From: Bacillota bacterium
GTDB taxonomy: Bacteria > Bacillota > UBA4882 > UBA8346
Length of the DNA: 64,000 nt
Assembly: GCA_023410535.1 (NCBI GenBank)
Contig: JAEYPR010000012.1
Coordinates: 1-64,000 of the forward strand
Direction of reading: 5' to 3'
Below are positions 27,742 to 37,142 of the stretch, in pieces (the stretch's first letter is position 1; every line of letters starts with the position of its first letter). The position numbers and the translations under genes were made by a program. Under the pieces are notes generated by a model. It made no database searches. It was not told where the DNA came from and saw only the letters and a program-made list of their open reading frames with translations.

Positions 27742-27790
27742 TTAATCCAGCCTTAATCTTCTTTTAATCATTGGATTAACCAAATTTAAT
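27742..27790 (+). promoter_or_regulatory. Orphan PhoP-box-like array (five repeats)
   Basis: TTAAT/TTAAC at 27742, 27753, 27764, 27776 and 27786 (spacings 11, 11, 12, 10), with the same YTTAATC context as before pstS. It is the longest such array in the window. TAAACT (27802-27807) could be a -10 on the plus strand, but only the 3' end of lhr, antisense, lies downstream. On the minus strand the nearest gene starts at 27576. Confidence 0.6.
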
Positions 27791-27861
27791 CCGGATCGCC
27801 TTAAACTTTTGGAACAAATTAACGCTTTTACCGTTTTTCAACTGACAACGAACCCCCAAAC

Positions 27862-30800
27862 CTACCGCCTTGACGGCCACAAGGTCATCTCCCGGTACCC
27901 GTTTTCAAACCCCAACTCCGCCAACCACCGGACGATATCACTGTCCTGTACCGCCACTCCGTTATAATGGCTCACCGCGATCTTGCGGTCGGGATTGGCC
28001 TGACACCAGAGTCGGACCAATTGCTCCAGCCCGGTTCGCAATTCGGCCGGGGCGAGCTCGGTCAGGGTGGTCAATTTGAGTTTTTTCCCGGCGGCCAGCA
28101 GCACCGGCCGGCCACCCTTGAATACCAAATAATCGCCAGCCAGTTTCGTCCCGGCGGTCTCCGGCCAGTCCGCGAAATACGGCAACGGATTGGCCGGGTC
28201 GTCCCAATGCAACGCCCAAATTGGCGGGTCCGCTTCGGGAAACGGCTGGCGCAACCGCTCCACCGCGCCGGTTTCGGCATACTGAATCCCGCTCAAACCG
28301 GCGACGAAATAACCCCTTTTTAACTTGCCGGTCTGCTCCCACAGATCCAGTTGCGGGTAAATCGAACCCCAGTTGCTCGCCTCCCCCGTCAACAGCTCCC
28401 GGCAGAGGATGCCATAACGGGCCAATAATTGCCTGAGCTGATCCTCCAAGGAACTTTCCCGCAGCGGCGGCACTACCGACCAACGTCCCAAACGCGCCAG
28501 TAACGTCGGGGGTAAAATCCCCTTCACCCCCACCCGGTCCTGCGGCCGTTTGGCAAGCAAATGACGGACCGGCCCGAAAGTATCATTGGTGACCAATCCG
28601 GCCCGGACCAGTTCTTCCAACGCCTCCAACGCGGTAACCGAAGCAAGTTTGGCCTGTTGCCAAAGTTGCGGCAAGGATAAAGCGCCGCTCTGCTCCAAAC
28701 ATTGATAAACTTTCCGGGCATTGGGCGTTAATTGGTCCGATAGTGCCGGAGTTGCCGCCGCGGCCGTTTCCGGAGCGTTTTCAGTCCCGGCGGTTTGAAC
28801 CGCTTCAAAACAAAGCCGGAGATTCCCCTCGGCCCCCTTGACCCGCCAGCGAAATTGGCCGCTGGTGATCAATTGATCCAACAAAAACGGTTGATAATTC
28901 CGGACCCGGCCCGGCAGGACACTCCCTTCCCAGCGGGCTGCCGGCAGCCACAATCCGGCAAGTTGTTGCAACGTTTCAGCCAACCCGTCCAGTCCGGTCC
29001 GTTCGCCAACCACTCCTTGCCAGCGCGCCAAAAAGAGACTATACTGTTCCGGCGTGCCGGGCTCGACTTCGCGGCGCGCCCGGGCTAAACTGCGCCGGTG
29101 CATTTCCTGCAGCAATCCGCTGTCGCACCATTCCTCGCCGCTGCCTCCCGGGATAAACGCGCCGGCTTCGACCAGTCCCTGGGCTGACAGCGCCGCCAAC
29201 TCCGCCAGCACCGTCGCCTCCGCCAAACCGTACCGGTCAACAATGGCTTGAGCTTGGAACGGCCCGTGAGTGCGGACATAGCGTTGGATTAACCGGCGTT
29301 GCGCCGCCTCCGGTCCTAACAAGCCGGTCGGAGGTTCCTCGTGCGGGAGTGAAACTGTCAACTCCGGCACAGCCTGCCGATAAAACGGCAACTCGCTCCG
29401 GAGCAGCCATAACTCCCGGCCCTGCAACGGCAGTTTTACCACTTTCCCCTGATCTAACAACCGATTGAGCCCTTCCGCCACCGCCGGATATTGCTCCGGA
29501 GCCAACGTTTGCAGTTCGGCCAGGGTGATGTCGCCAACCCGTTCCAACCAGTTCACGATCATAGCCGTGGTAAGCTCCGGGCCGTACAAGCCTTTGCCAC
29601 CGGCTTGAGCCGCCACCGCCGCCACCAGCGCCGGATCCAACAACTCCCGGAGACCGGTCGCGCCGACCAACGACTTGAGCGTCTCCCGGCCCAATCCGAA
29701 CAGGCGCAGTTTCAATTCTCCCTGCGGCGTTTCCCCCTGATACATAAAATTAGCGACAAAACTCAGCAAATGACCGGCGGCAAACGGCGACGGAACCTGA
29801 AGCCGTTGCCGTTGGATCGTGACTGTTCCTTGACGGATCGCCGCGAGCAACTCCCGGACCGCCGGCAATTCGAAATAATCCTGCAAAACCGCCCGGTACG
29901 CCTCGACAACTAAGGGAAAATCGGGATATTTCGCCACCACCTGCAAAAGGTTGCCCGCTTTTAGGCGGCTCAACCAAAACGGCGTCCGTTTCCGGCCAAA
30001 ACCGGTCCGCGGCATAACCAGCGAAAGCTGCGCCGCCTGCCGGAAGTTGATCCCAAACACCGCGCTGCCGGAGACGAGCCGGGCCACTTTCCCCTCCAGG
30101 TCCTCCAAGGGCAACCGCTCCCAAGCAACCTCCGGCGGCGTGGTCAATCCCGCCACTTGAAACATGATCCCGTTGTCGGAAGGGACAAACTCCGTCGTCA
30201 ATTGCAGCCGGTTCTCCCAATCATCCTTGATCAGCAATCCCAAGACGTTGTGCAACTTGGCGCCAAACGGCGAATGGATGAAGATCCGCCATTCCCCGGT
30301 CTCATCGGGAAACTCCTCGACCACGATCCGCCGGTCGGTGGGAAGAAAGTTAACCGCCCGTTGCTGATCGCGCAGAAATTGAACGAGATTCCGGGCGGCG
30401 TCCGGTTCCAGGGCGCATTCCGTCGCCACCCATTGCTGGAGTCCCGGTGAATCCAAGCGGGCTTCCAACTCCCCCAAAAACGCGCCGATCCGTTTGCCAA
30501 GTTCATACGAACGTCCGCCCAGATCCGCCTTCCAAAACGGAATGATCGCTTCGCCGCCCTTTTTTGACTGGCTAACCAAAACCCGGTCCTGCCGCAACTC
30601 CTCGATGCGCCAGACTGAAGTTCCCAGCACAAAACGTTCATGTAAACGCCGCTCGTAAACAAACTCCTCGTCCAACTCGCCCAGACGGACATTGGAATCT
30701 TGGAGGTAAACCCCGTAATAACCCCGGTCGGGAATGGTCCCGCCGCTCGAATAGACCAACCGCCGTCCGTAGGAATCGGGTTTCAGCAACCCGGCAGCCC

Positions 30801-32256
30801 GGTCCCAGTACAATCGGGGCCGCAGCTCCACGTACTCGGTGGTCTGAAAGGTGCCGGCCAGCATCGCCAGCACATTCTCAAAACTCGCAACCGTAAGGTC
30901 CTGAAAGTTGTACGCCCGGCGTACCAACCGGTAGGCGGTCGCCACCGGCAACTCCCCTACCGCAGTCATTGCCACCAGCTGTTGGGCTAACACGTCCAGA
31001 CAATTCCGGATCGCCCGGGCCGGTTCCACCCGACCCGCCCGCATCTCCCGGACAATCGCGGCGCTTTCCAGCAGATCCATCCGGGTCTTGGGAATCACCC
31101 GTCCTTTACTGGGCATCCCCACAATATGCCCGGCCCGGCCAACCCGTTGCAACCCCCGCGCCACTTCTTTGGGCGACTCCACTTGCACCACCAGATCGAT
31201 ATGGCCGACATCGATTCCCAACTCCAACGAAGCAGTCGCCACGATACAGGCGATCTCACCCTGCTTCAGCAGCGCTTCCACATCGAGCCGGACTTCTTTG
31301 GAAACGCTGCCGTGATGCGTCCGGGCAATCTCCCGTTCGGCCAGTTGGTTGAGGTTGGCGGTGATTCGCTCGGCGGCGCGCCGGTTATTGACAAAGATTA
31401 TAGTGGTCCGGTGCGATCGGATCAATTGCAACAATTGATTATAAATTGGCGGCCAGATCGATTTGTCCGGTAGTTCCCGGAGATCGGGCACAGGGAGCAT
31501 GATTTGCAAATCCAAAGTCTTGCGTTGTCCGGTGTCGACAATTTCCACCGGGCGGGGTTGCAAGTTGCCGGACTCAACCGACCACTCATATCCCACCAGA
31601 TAGGCCGCGACCTGGTCTAACGGTCGCATCGTCGCCGAAAGCCCGATCCGTTGCAACGGCCGTTCCGTTCCGACCCAATGTTGCAACCGTTCCAACGTCA
31701 ACCCCAAATGCGCCCCGCGTTTGGTGGGGAATAAGGTGTGAATCTCGTCGACAATCACAAACCGGACCGTCTTCAAAATCTGCCGTGCTTTAGAGGAGAG
31801 CATCAGAAACAGCGACTCCGGCGTGGTAATCAAAATTTGCGGCGGCTTCCGTATCATTTGCTGCCGTTCCCGGCCCGGCGTGTCGCCTGTCCGTACCGCC
31901 GCCCGCAACTCGGGTAACGCGTAACCCAACGCCCGCCCCGTCGCCGCAATCCCCGCCAATGGCAGCTCCAGATTACGATGAATATCATTATTTAGCGCTT
32001 TAAGCGGCGAAATATATAAAACCCGGACTCCGGCCCCCGTCTTTGTCGCGTCGTTTTCCGACCGGTACAGCCAATCCAGGCATTTCAAAAACGCCGCCAT
32101 CGTTTTACCCGATCCCGTCGGCGCCAAAATCAAAACATTCTTGCCCGCCCCGATCAACGGCCACCCTCTAACCTGCGGCGGCGTTGGCTCCCCATAGGTT
32201 TCCGTAAACCAACGAGCCACTACCGGATGAAATTCCGCCAAACCAGGATGGTTCAT
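27862..32256 (-). CDS. lhr: Lhr-type large DEAD/DEAH-box helicase
   Basis: 1464 aa. Walker A APTGSGKT, motif II DEIH, SATMRP (III), then the second RecA domain with ATASLELGIDVGHIDLV and QRVGRAGH. The long C-terminal half continues through winged-helix and Lhr-specific domains, as in Lhr proteins of about 1500 aa. GAGGTG four bases before ATG 32256 sets the start. Lhr is a 3'-to-5' helicase of DNA or RNA:DNA repair. It follows the pseudokinase gene by 101 bases on the same strand. Confidence 0.94.
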   Translation of the reverse strand: MNHPGLAEFHPVVARWFTETYGEPTPPQVRGWPLIGAGKNVLILAPTGSGKTMAAFLKCLDWLYRSENDATKTGAGVRVLYISPLKALNNDIHRNLELPLAGIAATGRALGYALPELRAAVRTGDTPGRERQQMIRKPPQILITTPESLFLMLSSKARQILKTVRFVIVDEIHTLFPTKRGAHLGLTLERLQHWVGTERPLQRIGLSATMRPLDQVAAYLVGYEWSVESGNLQPRPVEIVDTGQRKTLDLQIMLPVPDLRELPDKSIWPPIYNQLLQLIRSHRTTIIFVNNRRAAERITANLNQLAEREIARTHHGSVSKEVRLDVEALLKQGEIACIVATASLELGIDVGHIDLVVQVESPKEVARGLQRVGRAGHIVGMPSKGRVIPKTRMDLLESAAIVREMRAGRVEPARAIRNCLDVLAQQLVAMTAVGELPVATAYRLVRRAYNFQDLTVASFENVLAMLAGTFQTTEYVELRPRLYWDRAAGLLKPDSYGRRLVYSSGGTIPDRGYYGVYLQDSNVRLGELDEEFVYERRLHERFVLGTSVWRIEELRQDRVLVSQSKKGGEAIIPFWKADLGGRSYELGKRIGAFLGELEARLDSPGLQQWVATECALEPDAARNLVQFLRDQQRAVNFLPTDRRIVVEEFPDETGEWRIFIHSPFGAKLHNVLGLLIKDDWENRLQLTTEFVPSDNGIMFQVAGLTTPPEVAWERLPLEDLEGKVARLVSGSAVFGINFRQAAQLSLVMPRTGFGRKRTPFWLSRLKAGNLLQVVAKYPDFPLVVEAYRAVLQDYFELPAVRELLAAIRQGTVTIQRQRLQVPSPFAAGHLLSFVANFMYQGETPQGELKLRLFGLGRETLKSLVGATGLRELLDPALVAAVAAQAGGKGLYGPELTTAMIVNWLERVGDITLAELQTLAPEQYPAVAEGLNRLLDQGKVVKLPLQGRELWLLRSELPFYRQAVPELTVSLPHEEPPTGLLGPEAAQRRLIQRYVRTHGPFQAQAIVDRYGLAEATVLAELAALSAQGLVEAGAFIPGGSGEEWCDSGLLQEMHRRSLARARREVEPGTPEQYSLFLARWQGVVGERTGLDGLAETLQQLAGLWLPAARWEGSVLPGRVRNYQPFLLDQLITSGQFRWRVKGAEGNLRLCFEAVQTAGTENAPETAAAATPALSDQLTPNARKVYQCLEQSGALSLPQLWQQAKLASVTALEALEELVRAGLVTNDTFGPVRHLLAKRPQDRVGVKGILPPTLLARLGRWSVVPPLRESSLEDQLRQLLARYGILCRELLTGEASNWGSIYPQLDLWEQTGKLKRGYFVAGLSGIQYAETGAVERLRQPFPEADPPIWALHWDDPANPLPYFADWPETAGTKLAGDYLVFKGGRPVLLAAGKKLKLTTLTELAPAELRTGLEQLVRLWCQANPDRKIAVSHYNGVAVQDSDIVRWLAELGFENGYREMTLWPSRR

Positions 32257-32357
32257 GAAACACCTCGAAAAAATCAAATCATTATCTTCGATAACAAATT
32301 TGACTCTTTCCATGAGTTTCCTGCATCAAACGCAAAATCGGACTCTCCCACCATCGC

Positions 32358-33641
32358 CTACTTCACTACCCGCCTTGTCACAACCCGCCAACTCCTTCCA
32401 TCCCGGGTCAAGACAACCTGCTCCTCCGTTTCCCGTAGCCTCATTCCCGTCCCGGACCGCTCCCACCATCCCAAGACCACCTCCGCCACAACCCGTTGCC
32501 CTTCCTTCCTTACTACCCGGACCCGCCGCACCTCTGCCAACGGCCGTTCCAACACCTCCCGGATTAACTCCGCCCGCTCCTGCCGCGCCTTCACAAAGTC
32601 CCGTTCCAACGCCGGTTCCACCCCCGCGTCTTCCCGGACCAAACCTCCCACTGCCGTATAAAATCGCTCCAGCGACCGCTCCGGGGTCATCCCCCCGCGC
32701 GGTCGCGCCGTCAGCCACCATACCAGCCCCGCCTGCAACACTAAGACCACCGCCACCCAAGGCGCCCATTGCTTCACCAGCCGCCAGCGACACTGCCGCC
32801 GGTACTCCCGCAACTCCGTGCGACGCTCCCGTTCCCAATCAACAGCCTGAACCGTCTTTGCCCCGGCCAACACCTGCTCCCAACAGCGTTCTACTTCCGA
32901 AGCACTCGGCCGTTTGGTACCCTCCGGATCCAACAGTGCCTTCACCACTGCCGCGACCTCCGGGTCCAACCCCGGTTGGAACAAACCCAACGGAATCCGT
33001 TCCCCTTGCAAAATCGCCTGGGTCGGCCAACCCTTAACCAATCGAAACGGCAATCGCCCCGTTAAATATTGATAGATAATCACTCCCAAATAAAAACAAT
33101 CCCCCGCCTGACTCTGGTTTGCCGCTCCGAATTCCTCCGGGGGACGACAGGCAGCCAATCCCGGCGGAAACTCCCATTGGGCTACCGCTAAAAACCTCTT
33201 GAAATAAGGATCAGGCATAAACAAACCTTCCGGACCCAGCCCAATCCGCCGCCAATCGGGACAACCCACGACCAAACCCGCCCGATGATAGGCCCCATAC
33301 CCGCGGATCAACGGCAATAATGCCTCCAGTCGCGGCCAAGCCACCGTTCCGGGCCGCGGTTCAGGCTGTAACCACGGGCCGCCATTGCGCGTTTCCCATC
33401 CCAACCAGTAACGGTTGGCAATTACCTCCAAACCGCGGACGGGTAGAATTCCCGACTCCATCGGAGCTGCAATCGCCTGGTTACGCTCTCCCAACGCCAA
33501 CCGTAGCCGGCCGATCTCGTCCACCTGTGTTTTGCCGGGCAACGGTTCCCAGCGGTAGATTCGCCCGTCGCCCAACGCTCTTCCTAGTTGAAAAGTTAAC
33601 CCATCCACTGACTGTTCGCCAAGGAATAGCCACTCTGCCAA
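32358..33641 (-). CDS. Membrane-anchored protein-pseudokinase-like protein
   Basis: About 427 aa from TTG 33641, which has GAGGTGG six bases upstream; ATG 33662 is an alternative with no ribosome site. The middle resembles a Ser/Thr kinase C-lobe: CRPPEEF (APE), AGDCFYLGVIIYQYLTGRLPF (subdomain IX) and DPEGTKRPSASEV (XI). The catalytic loop is replaced by GCPDWRRIGL and DFG by MPDP, and no Gly-rich loop or VAIK lysine is visible. One membrane helix at about 287-306 (WVAVVLVLQAGLVWWL) is followed by a basic extracytoplasmic domain of about 120 residues. Probably a catalytically inactive signalling or scaffold protein. Lies between murE-like and lhr. Confidence 0.65.
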   Translation of the reverse strand: MAEWLFLGEQSVDGLTFQLGRALGDGRIYRWEPLPGKTQVDEIGRLRLALGERNQAIAAPMESGILPVRGLEVIANRYWLGWETRNGGPWLQPEPRPGTVAWPRLEALLPLIRGYGAYHRAGLVVGCPDWRRIGLGPEGLFMPDPYFKRFLAVAQWEFPPGLAACRPPEEFGAANQSQAGDCFYLGVIIYQYLTGRLPFRLVKGWPTQAILQGERIPLGLFQPGLDPEVAAVVKALLDPEGTKRPSASEVERCWEQVLAGAKTVQAVDWERERRTELREYRRQCRWRLVKQWAPWVAVVLVLQAGLVWWLTARPRGGMTPERSLERFYTAVGGLVREDAGVEPALERDFVKARQERAELIREVLERPLAEVRRVRVVRKEGQRVVAEVVLGWWERSGTGMRLRETEEQVVLTRDGRSWRVVTRRVVK

Positions 33642-33702
33642 ATTAACCCACCTCAACGCCATCTGAATTGCAACGTCGAACGCCGCCGCCGGCGCGCCGG
33701 AT

Positions 33703-35193
33703 TTACACCGGGTGCTGCGGAGCAGTCTCCGCCTGATCGGCCAAAATCTCCTGGAGCACTTCCACATCGTTAAACGGCTCTTGCGCCGAGCCCCGTACCA
33801 AATACTGTTCATGGCCTTTTCCGGCTACAATCAGAAAATCGCCCGGCCGGGCCAGCTCCACCGCTTTGCGAATCGCGGCGCGGCGGTCCGGCTCAACAAT
33901 GATCGCCTGACGTTCCGACTCGGGAAGATCCCGTAAAACATCGGCAAAGATCTGGTGGATCTCCTCATGATAGAGATTGTCCGCCGTCAAAATCGGCACT
34001 TCGGCGTTTTCCGCCGCAATCTTTCCCATCAACGGGCGTTTGAGACGATCTTTTTCGCCCTCGCAGCCGAAGACGATGATCCGCCGCCCGCCGCTTTGTT
34101 CCTTCGCCATCTGCAAGATATTTTCAAGCGCCGCCGGATTATGGGCAAAGTCCACCATCACCCGAAACGGCTGGCCGCAGCTTATTTCCTGATAACGCCC
34201 GGGCACTCCGGGGAATTTGGGAACGGCGGATGCGATCGTCGCCAGCGGAACTCCTTCTAGATAAGCCACACTAATGGCGGCCATGATGTTATATTGATTG
34301 AACTGTCCCGGCAACGCGGTCGGGAAACGGCATTTTTCGCCAAACAACTCCACGGTCAACTGGGACCGGGAGCCCTTACGCACGACATCGGCCAAACGGA
34401 CCTGCGCAGGATGGTTCATTCCGTAATAATAAACAGGAACGGTGCAGATTTGGGCGAACTGTTCCGAATTTGAATCTTCGCGGTTGAGGATCGCGTATTT
34501 TTGCGCTTTTCCCTCCTGCCCGAGGTTGCGGAAGAGCAAACTCTTGGCCTTCAAATAACTGTGGGAATCCTGATGAAAATCAAAATGATCGTGGGTGATA
34601 TTGGTCAACACTGCCACGTCGTATTCGGTCCCGTTCACCCGGTGCAAGGCTAAAGCATGGGAGGATACCTCCATCACCACGGCTTTCATTCCCCCGGCGA
34701 CCATCTCCGCCAACAACCGCTGCAGATCGATGGCATCCGGAGTAGTCCGCTCGGCGGGATAAATTTTGGAACCATGCTGGACGCGAACGGTGCCGATCAA
34801 ACCGGTCGGAAGCTCCGCCGCAGTTAGGATATGCTGAATCAAATGGGTCACCGTGGTCTTGCCGTTGGTACCGGTAACACCGATCATTCGCAACTTACGG
34901 GAGGGATTGCCGAAAAAGCGGGCCGCTACGGGTCCTTCAATCGCTCGCACATCAGCCACTTGCAATAACGGGATGGTTGATTCGGACGGACCCGGTCCCT
35001 CAATCACCGCCGCGACCGCTCCTTTGGCAATCGCGTCAGACAAATACTTCAACCCATCGGTTTTATAGCCGGGAACCGCGAAAAAAAGCGCTCCCGGCTT
35101 GACCTCCCGCGAGTCATTGGTCAAATCCCGAATCTCCATCATTCGGTATTCCTCGGGAACCGGCAGCAGATCGCCGAATTCCGCCAATTTCAT
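33703..35193 (-). CDS. MurE-like UDP-MurNAc-tripeptide ligase
   Basis: 496 aa. ATP-binding GVTGTNGKTTVTHLI, NITHDHFDFH, the carbamoylated lysine in YLKAKSLLF, and the C-terminal VAGKGHEQY with PFNDVEVL. It differs from standard MurE at two landmarks: DFAHNPAALE in place of DYAHTPDALE, and DNLYHE where MurE has DNPR, the motif that selects meso-DAP. So the added amino acid is not predictable, and it may be a paralogue. GGGGTGGG precedes ATG 35193. It is outside any dcw cluster. Confidence 0.82.
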   Translation of the reverse strand: MKLAEFGDLLPVPEEYRMMEIRDLTNDSREVKPGALFFAVPGYKTDGLKYLSDAIAKGAVAAVIEGPGPSESTIPLLQVADVRAIEGPVAARFFGNPSRKLRMIGVTGTNGKTTVTHLIQHILTAAELPTGLIGTVRVQHGSKIYPAERTTPDAIDLQRLLAEMVAGGMKAVVMEVSSHALALHRVNGTEYDVAVLTNITHDHFDFHQDSHSYLKAKSLLFRNLGQEGKAQKYAILNREDSNSEQFAQICTVPVYYYGMNHPAQVRLADVVRKGSRSQLTVELFGEKCRFPTALPGQFNQYNIMAAISVAYLEGVPLATIASAVPKFPGVPGRYQEISCGQPFRVMVDFAHNPAALENILQMAKEQSGGRRIIVFGCEGEKDRLKRPLMGKIAAENAEVPILTADNLYHEEIHQIFADVLRDLPESERQAIIVEPDRRAAIRKAVELARPGDFLIVAGKGHEQYLVRGSAQEPFNDVEVLQEILADQAETAPQHPV

Positions 35194-35325
35194 TTTCCCA
35201 CCCCGATTATTTCGCAGTTGATAATGGATCAATTCCTTATTACCTTTTCCCATCATTGGTTAGAATATGATGAGAACAAAAACGGTTGGTGAATCCTTGC
35301 CACGATTAGGTATCCCTGATGGCGA

Positions 35326-35354
35326 TTGACGGGGTTATGAAGACATGGTATATT
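35326..35354 (+). promoter_or_regulatory. Sigma-A type promoter of the MarR-fabF operon
   Basis: TTGACG (35326-35331), 17-base spacer, TATATT (35349-35354). Near-consensus; the -10 runs into the operator. Confidence 0.8.
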
Positions 35355-35390
35355 TAATTCGTATACAAACTATATGTATACGAATTAAAT
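35352..35390. promoter_or_regulatory. Perfect 16-bp inverted repeat, MarR operator
   Basis: ATTTAATTCGTATACA (35352-35367) and its exact reverse complement (35375-35390) flank 7 bases. It overlaps the -10 and transcription start of the MarR gene, the expected place for an autorepressor site. Each arm also contains the palindrome GTATAC. Confidence 0.85.
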
Positions 35391-35408
35391 CGAGGGGGAT
35401 TCGCCCGA

Positions 35409-35834
35409 ATGGACAGTATTAATTCTCCCTTATTCTGTTTGGTGATCAAGAACACTTGGCAGAAATTGTCCCGCTATTACAATCAGCGGCTGGCCAAGTT
35501 CGACTTGACCGTTCCCAAAGCTCTGCTGTTGTTGGAGATTACTCCGGGGAGCGGCGAGAACCCGAAACACCTTTCCCAGGAGTTAGACCTGGAGAACTCC
35601 AGTATGACCGGGTTGCTTGATCGCCTTGAGAAAAAAGGATTGATCATCCGGGAGCGGGATCCGAAAGACCGGCGCGGAATTTTAGTTTCGTTGACAGCGG
35701 AAGGAGTCCACGCCCGGGAGACCATTAAGTCCCTGGTCGAAGAGTTGGACCAAAAGCTCCGCGACGCACTGAGTCCGGAAGAAATTAAGACATTTCGCAA
35801 AGTAATGTCAGTCATTGGAAAACAAATATTATAA
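35409..35834 (+). CDS. MarR-family regulator of fabF
   Basis: 141 aa winged helix: LEITPGSGENPKHLSQELDLENSS (helix-turn-helix), then LEKKGLIIRERDPKDRRGI (wing) and helices for dimerisation. GAGGGGG precedes ATG 35409. It sits between its probable operator and fabF, resembling the FabT-fab arrangement of other Bacillota, so it probably adjusts fatty-acid elongation. Direct FabT orthology is not claimed. Confidence 0.9.
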   Translation: MDSINSPLFCLVIKNTWQKLSRYYNQRLAKFDLTVPKALLLLEITPGSGENPKHLSQELDLENSSMTGLLDRLEKKGLIIRERDPKDRRGILVSLTAEGVHARETIKSLVEELDQKLRDALSPEEIKTFRKVMSVIGKQIL

Positions 35835-35849
35835 AGTAGGTGATCATCC

Positions 35850-37091
35850 TTGAATAAACGCGTCGTAATCACTGGAATCGGAATGATATCGCCATTGGGT
35901 CTCACCACCGCGGAGAATTGGGAGAACGCCGTGGCGGGCAAATCCGGGATCAGCCCGATCACTCTATTTGACGCCACCGGTTATAAGACCAATTTTGCCG
36001 GAGAGGTCAAGAATTTCGACCCAACGAAGTTTATTGAGAAAAAAGAGATTAAAAAGATGGACCGTTTCATTCAGTTCGCCATCGCGGCCGCCGATGAAGC
36101 GGTCGCCGACTCCGGCCTGCAGATCACGCCGGAAAACGCCGACCGGGTCGGTGTCGTCGTCGGTTCGGGAATGGGCGGCTTGGATACATTGGGCAATTAT
36201 GTTTTGGTCTGCGACCAAAAAGGGCCGGACCGCGTCTCTCCGTTCTTCATCCCAGGCTGCGTCATTAACCTGGCTCCTGGCCAAATCTCCATCCGGACCG
36301 GAGCGGCGGGACCCAACTTCTCACCGGTATCCGCTTGCGCCACCGGCACCCATGCGATTGGCGAAGCCTATCATATCATTAAACGCGGCGAAGCGGACGC
36401 GATCATCAGCGGCGGCGCGGAAGCGACCATTACCCCGGTGGCAGTGGCCGGATTCGTCAACCTGACCGCCCTTTCCAGTCGCAATGACGCCCCGGAAAAA
36501 GCCAGCCGCCCCTTTGACGCAGACCGTGACGGTTTTGTGATGGGCGAAGGAGCCGGTATTCTCGTGTTGGAAGAGTTGGAACATGCTTTGGCCCGCGGCG
36601 CGAAGATCTATGCCGAAGTGATCGGTTTTGGCATGAACAGCGACGCCTATCATATCACTTCCCCGCTTCCGGACGGTTCCGGCGCGGCGCGTTGTATGGA
36701 GTTGGCGATCCAATCCGCCGGCCTGGCAGTGACCGACGTCGACTATATCAACGCCCACGGCACTTCGACCCCGGTTAACGACGCCATGGAGACCAAGGCG
36801 ATCAAAAAACTCTTTGGCGAGCATGCCGCCAAAGTTCTGGTCAGTTCCACCAAGTCCATGACCGGACATATGCTTGGCGCCGCGGGGGGAGTGGAAGCTG
36901 CTTTCACCGCTCTGGCGCTTCACCATCAGATCGTCCCGCCCACGATCAATTTAGAAAATCCCGACCCCGAGTGCGATCTCGATTATGTGGCCAACGAAGC
37001 CCGCCAAGCCCCGATCGAAGTCGGCATCAGCAACTCCTTCGGATTTGGTTCGACCAATGCCTGCGTCGCCTTGAAACGGTATACCAAGTAA
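35850..37091 (+). CDS. fabF: 3-oxoacyl-ACP synthase II
   Basis: 413 aa, TTG start after TAGGTGAT. Catalytic triad: Cys in SACATGTHAIG, His in NAHGTSTPVND and His in SMTGHMLGAAGG. Condenses malonyl-ACP with acyl-ACP in chain elongation. It stands apart from other fab genes, paired with a MarR regulator 15 bases upstream, which fits a role in adjusting chain length or unsaturation. Confidence 0.96.
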   Translation: MNKRVVITGIGMISPLGLTTAENWENAVAGKSGISPITLFDATGYKTNFAGEVKNFDPTKFIEKKEIKKMDRFIQFAIAAADEAVADSGLQITPENADRVGVVVGSGMGGLDTLGNYVLVCDQKGPDRVSPFFIPGCVINLAPGQISIRTGAAGPNFSPVSACATGTHAIGEAYHIIKRGEADAIISGGAEATITPVAVAGFVNLTALSSRNDAPEKASRPFDADRDGFVMGEGAGILVLEELEHALARGAKIYAEVIGFGMNSDAYHITSPLPDGSGAARCMELAIQSAGLAVTDVDYINAHGTSTPVNDAMETKAIKKLFGEHAAKVLVSSTKSMTGHMLGAAGGVEAAFTALALHHQIVPPTINLENPDPECDLDYVANEARQAPIEVGISNSFGFGSTNACVALKRYTK

Positions 37092-37103
37092 CGCGATAAA
37101 AAT

Positions 37104-37142
37104 AAAAAAGCCTGCTTCGTTTGTAACGGAGCAGGCTTTTTT
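37104..37142. terminator. Bidirectional terminator between fabF and the 37141 gene
   Basis: AGCCTGC...GCAGGCT stem, extended through a wobble to 13 bp, with A-run before and T-run after; serves both converging genes. Confidence 0.9.

Noticed and set aside
27870..28079. Plus-strand frame just after the orphan PhoP array
   Set aside because: Antisense to the lhr 3' end, no ribosome site and no recognisable protein; not accepted as the array's target.
32255..33037. Plus-strand 260-codon proline-rich frame
   Set aside because: It is the antisense of the pseudokinase gene in GC-rich DNA; no ribosome site, and the minus-strand frame has kinase motifs.
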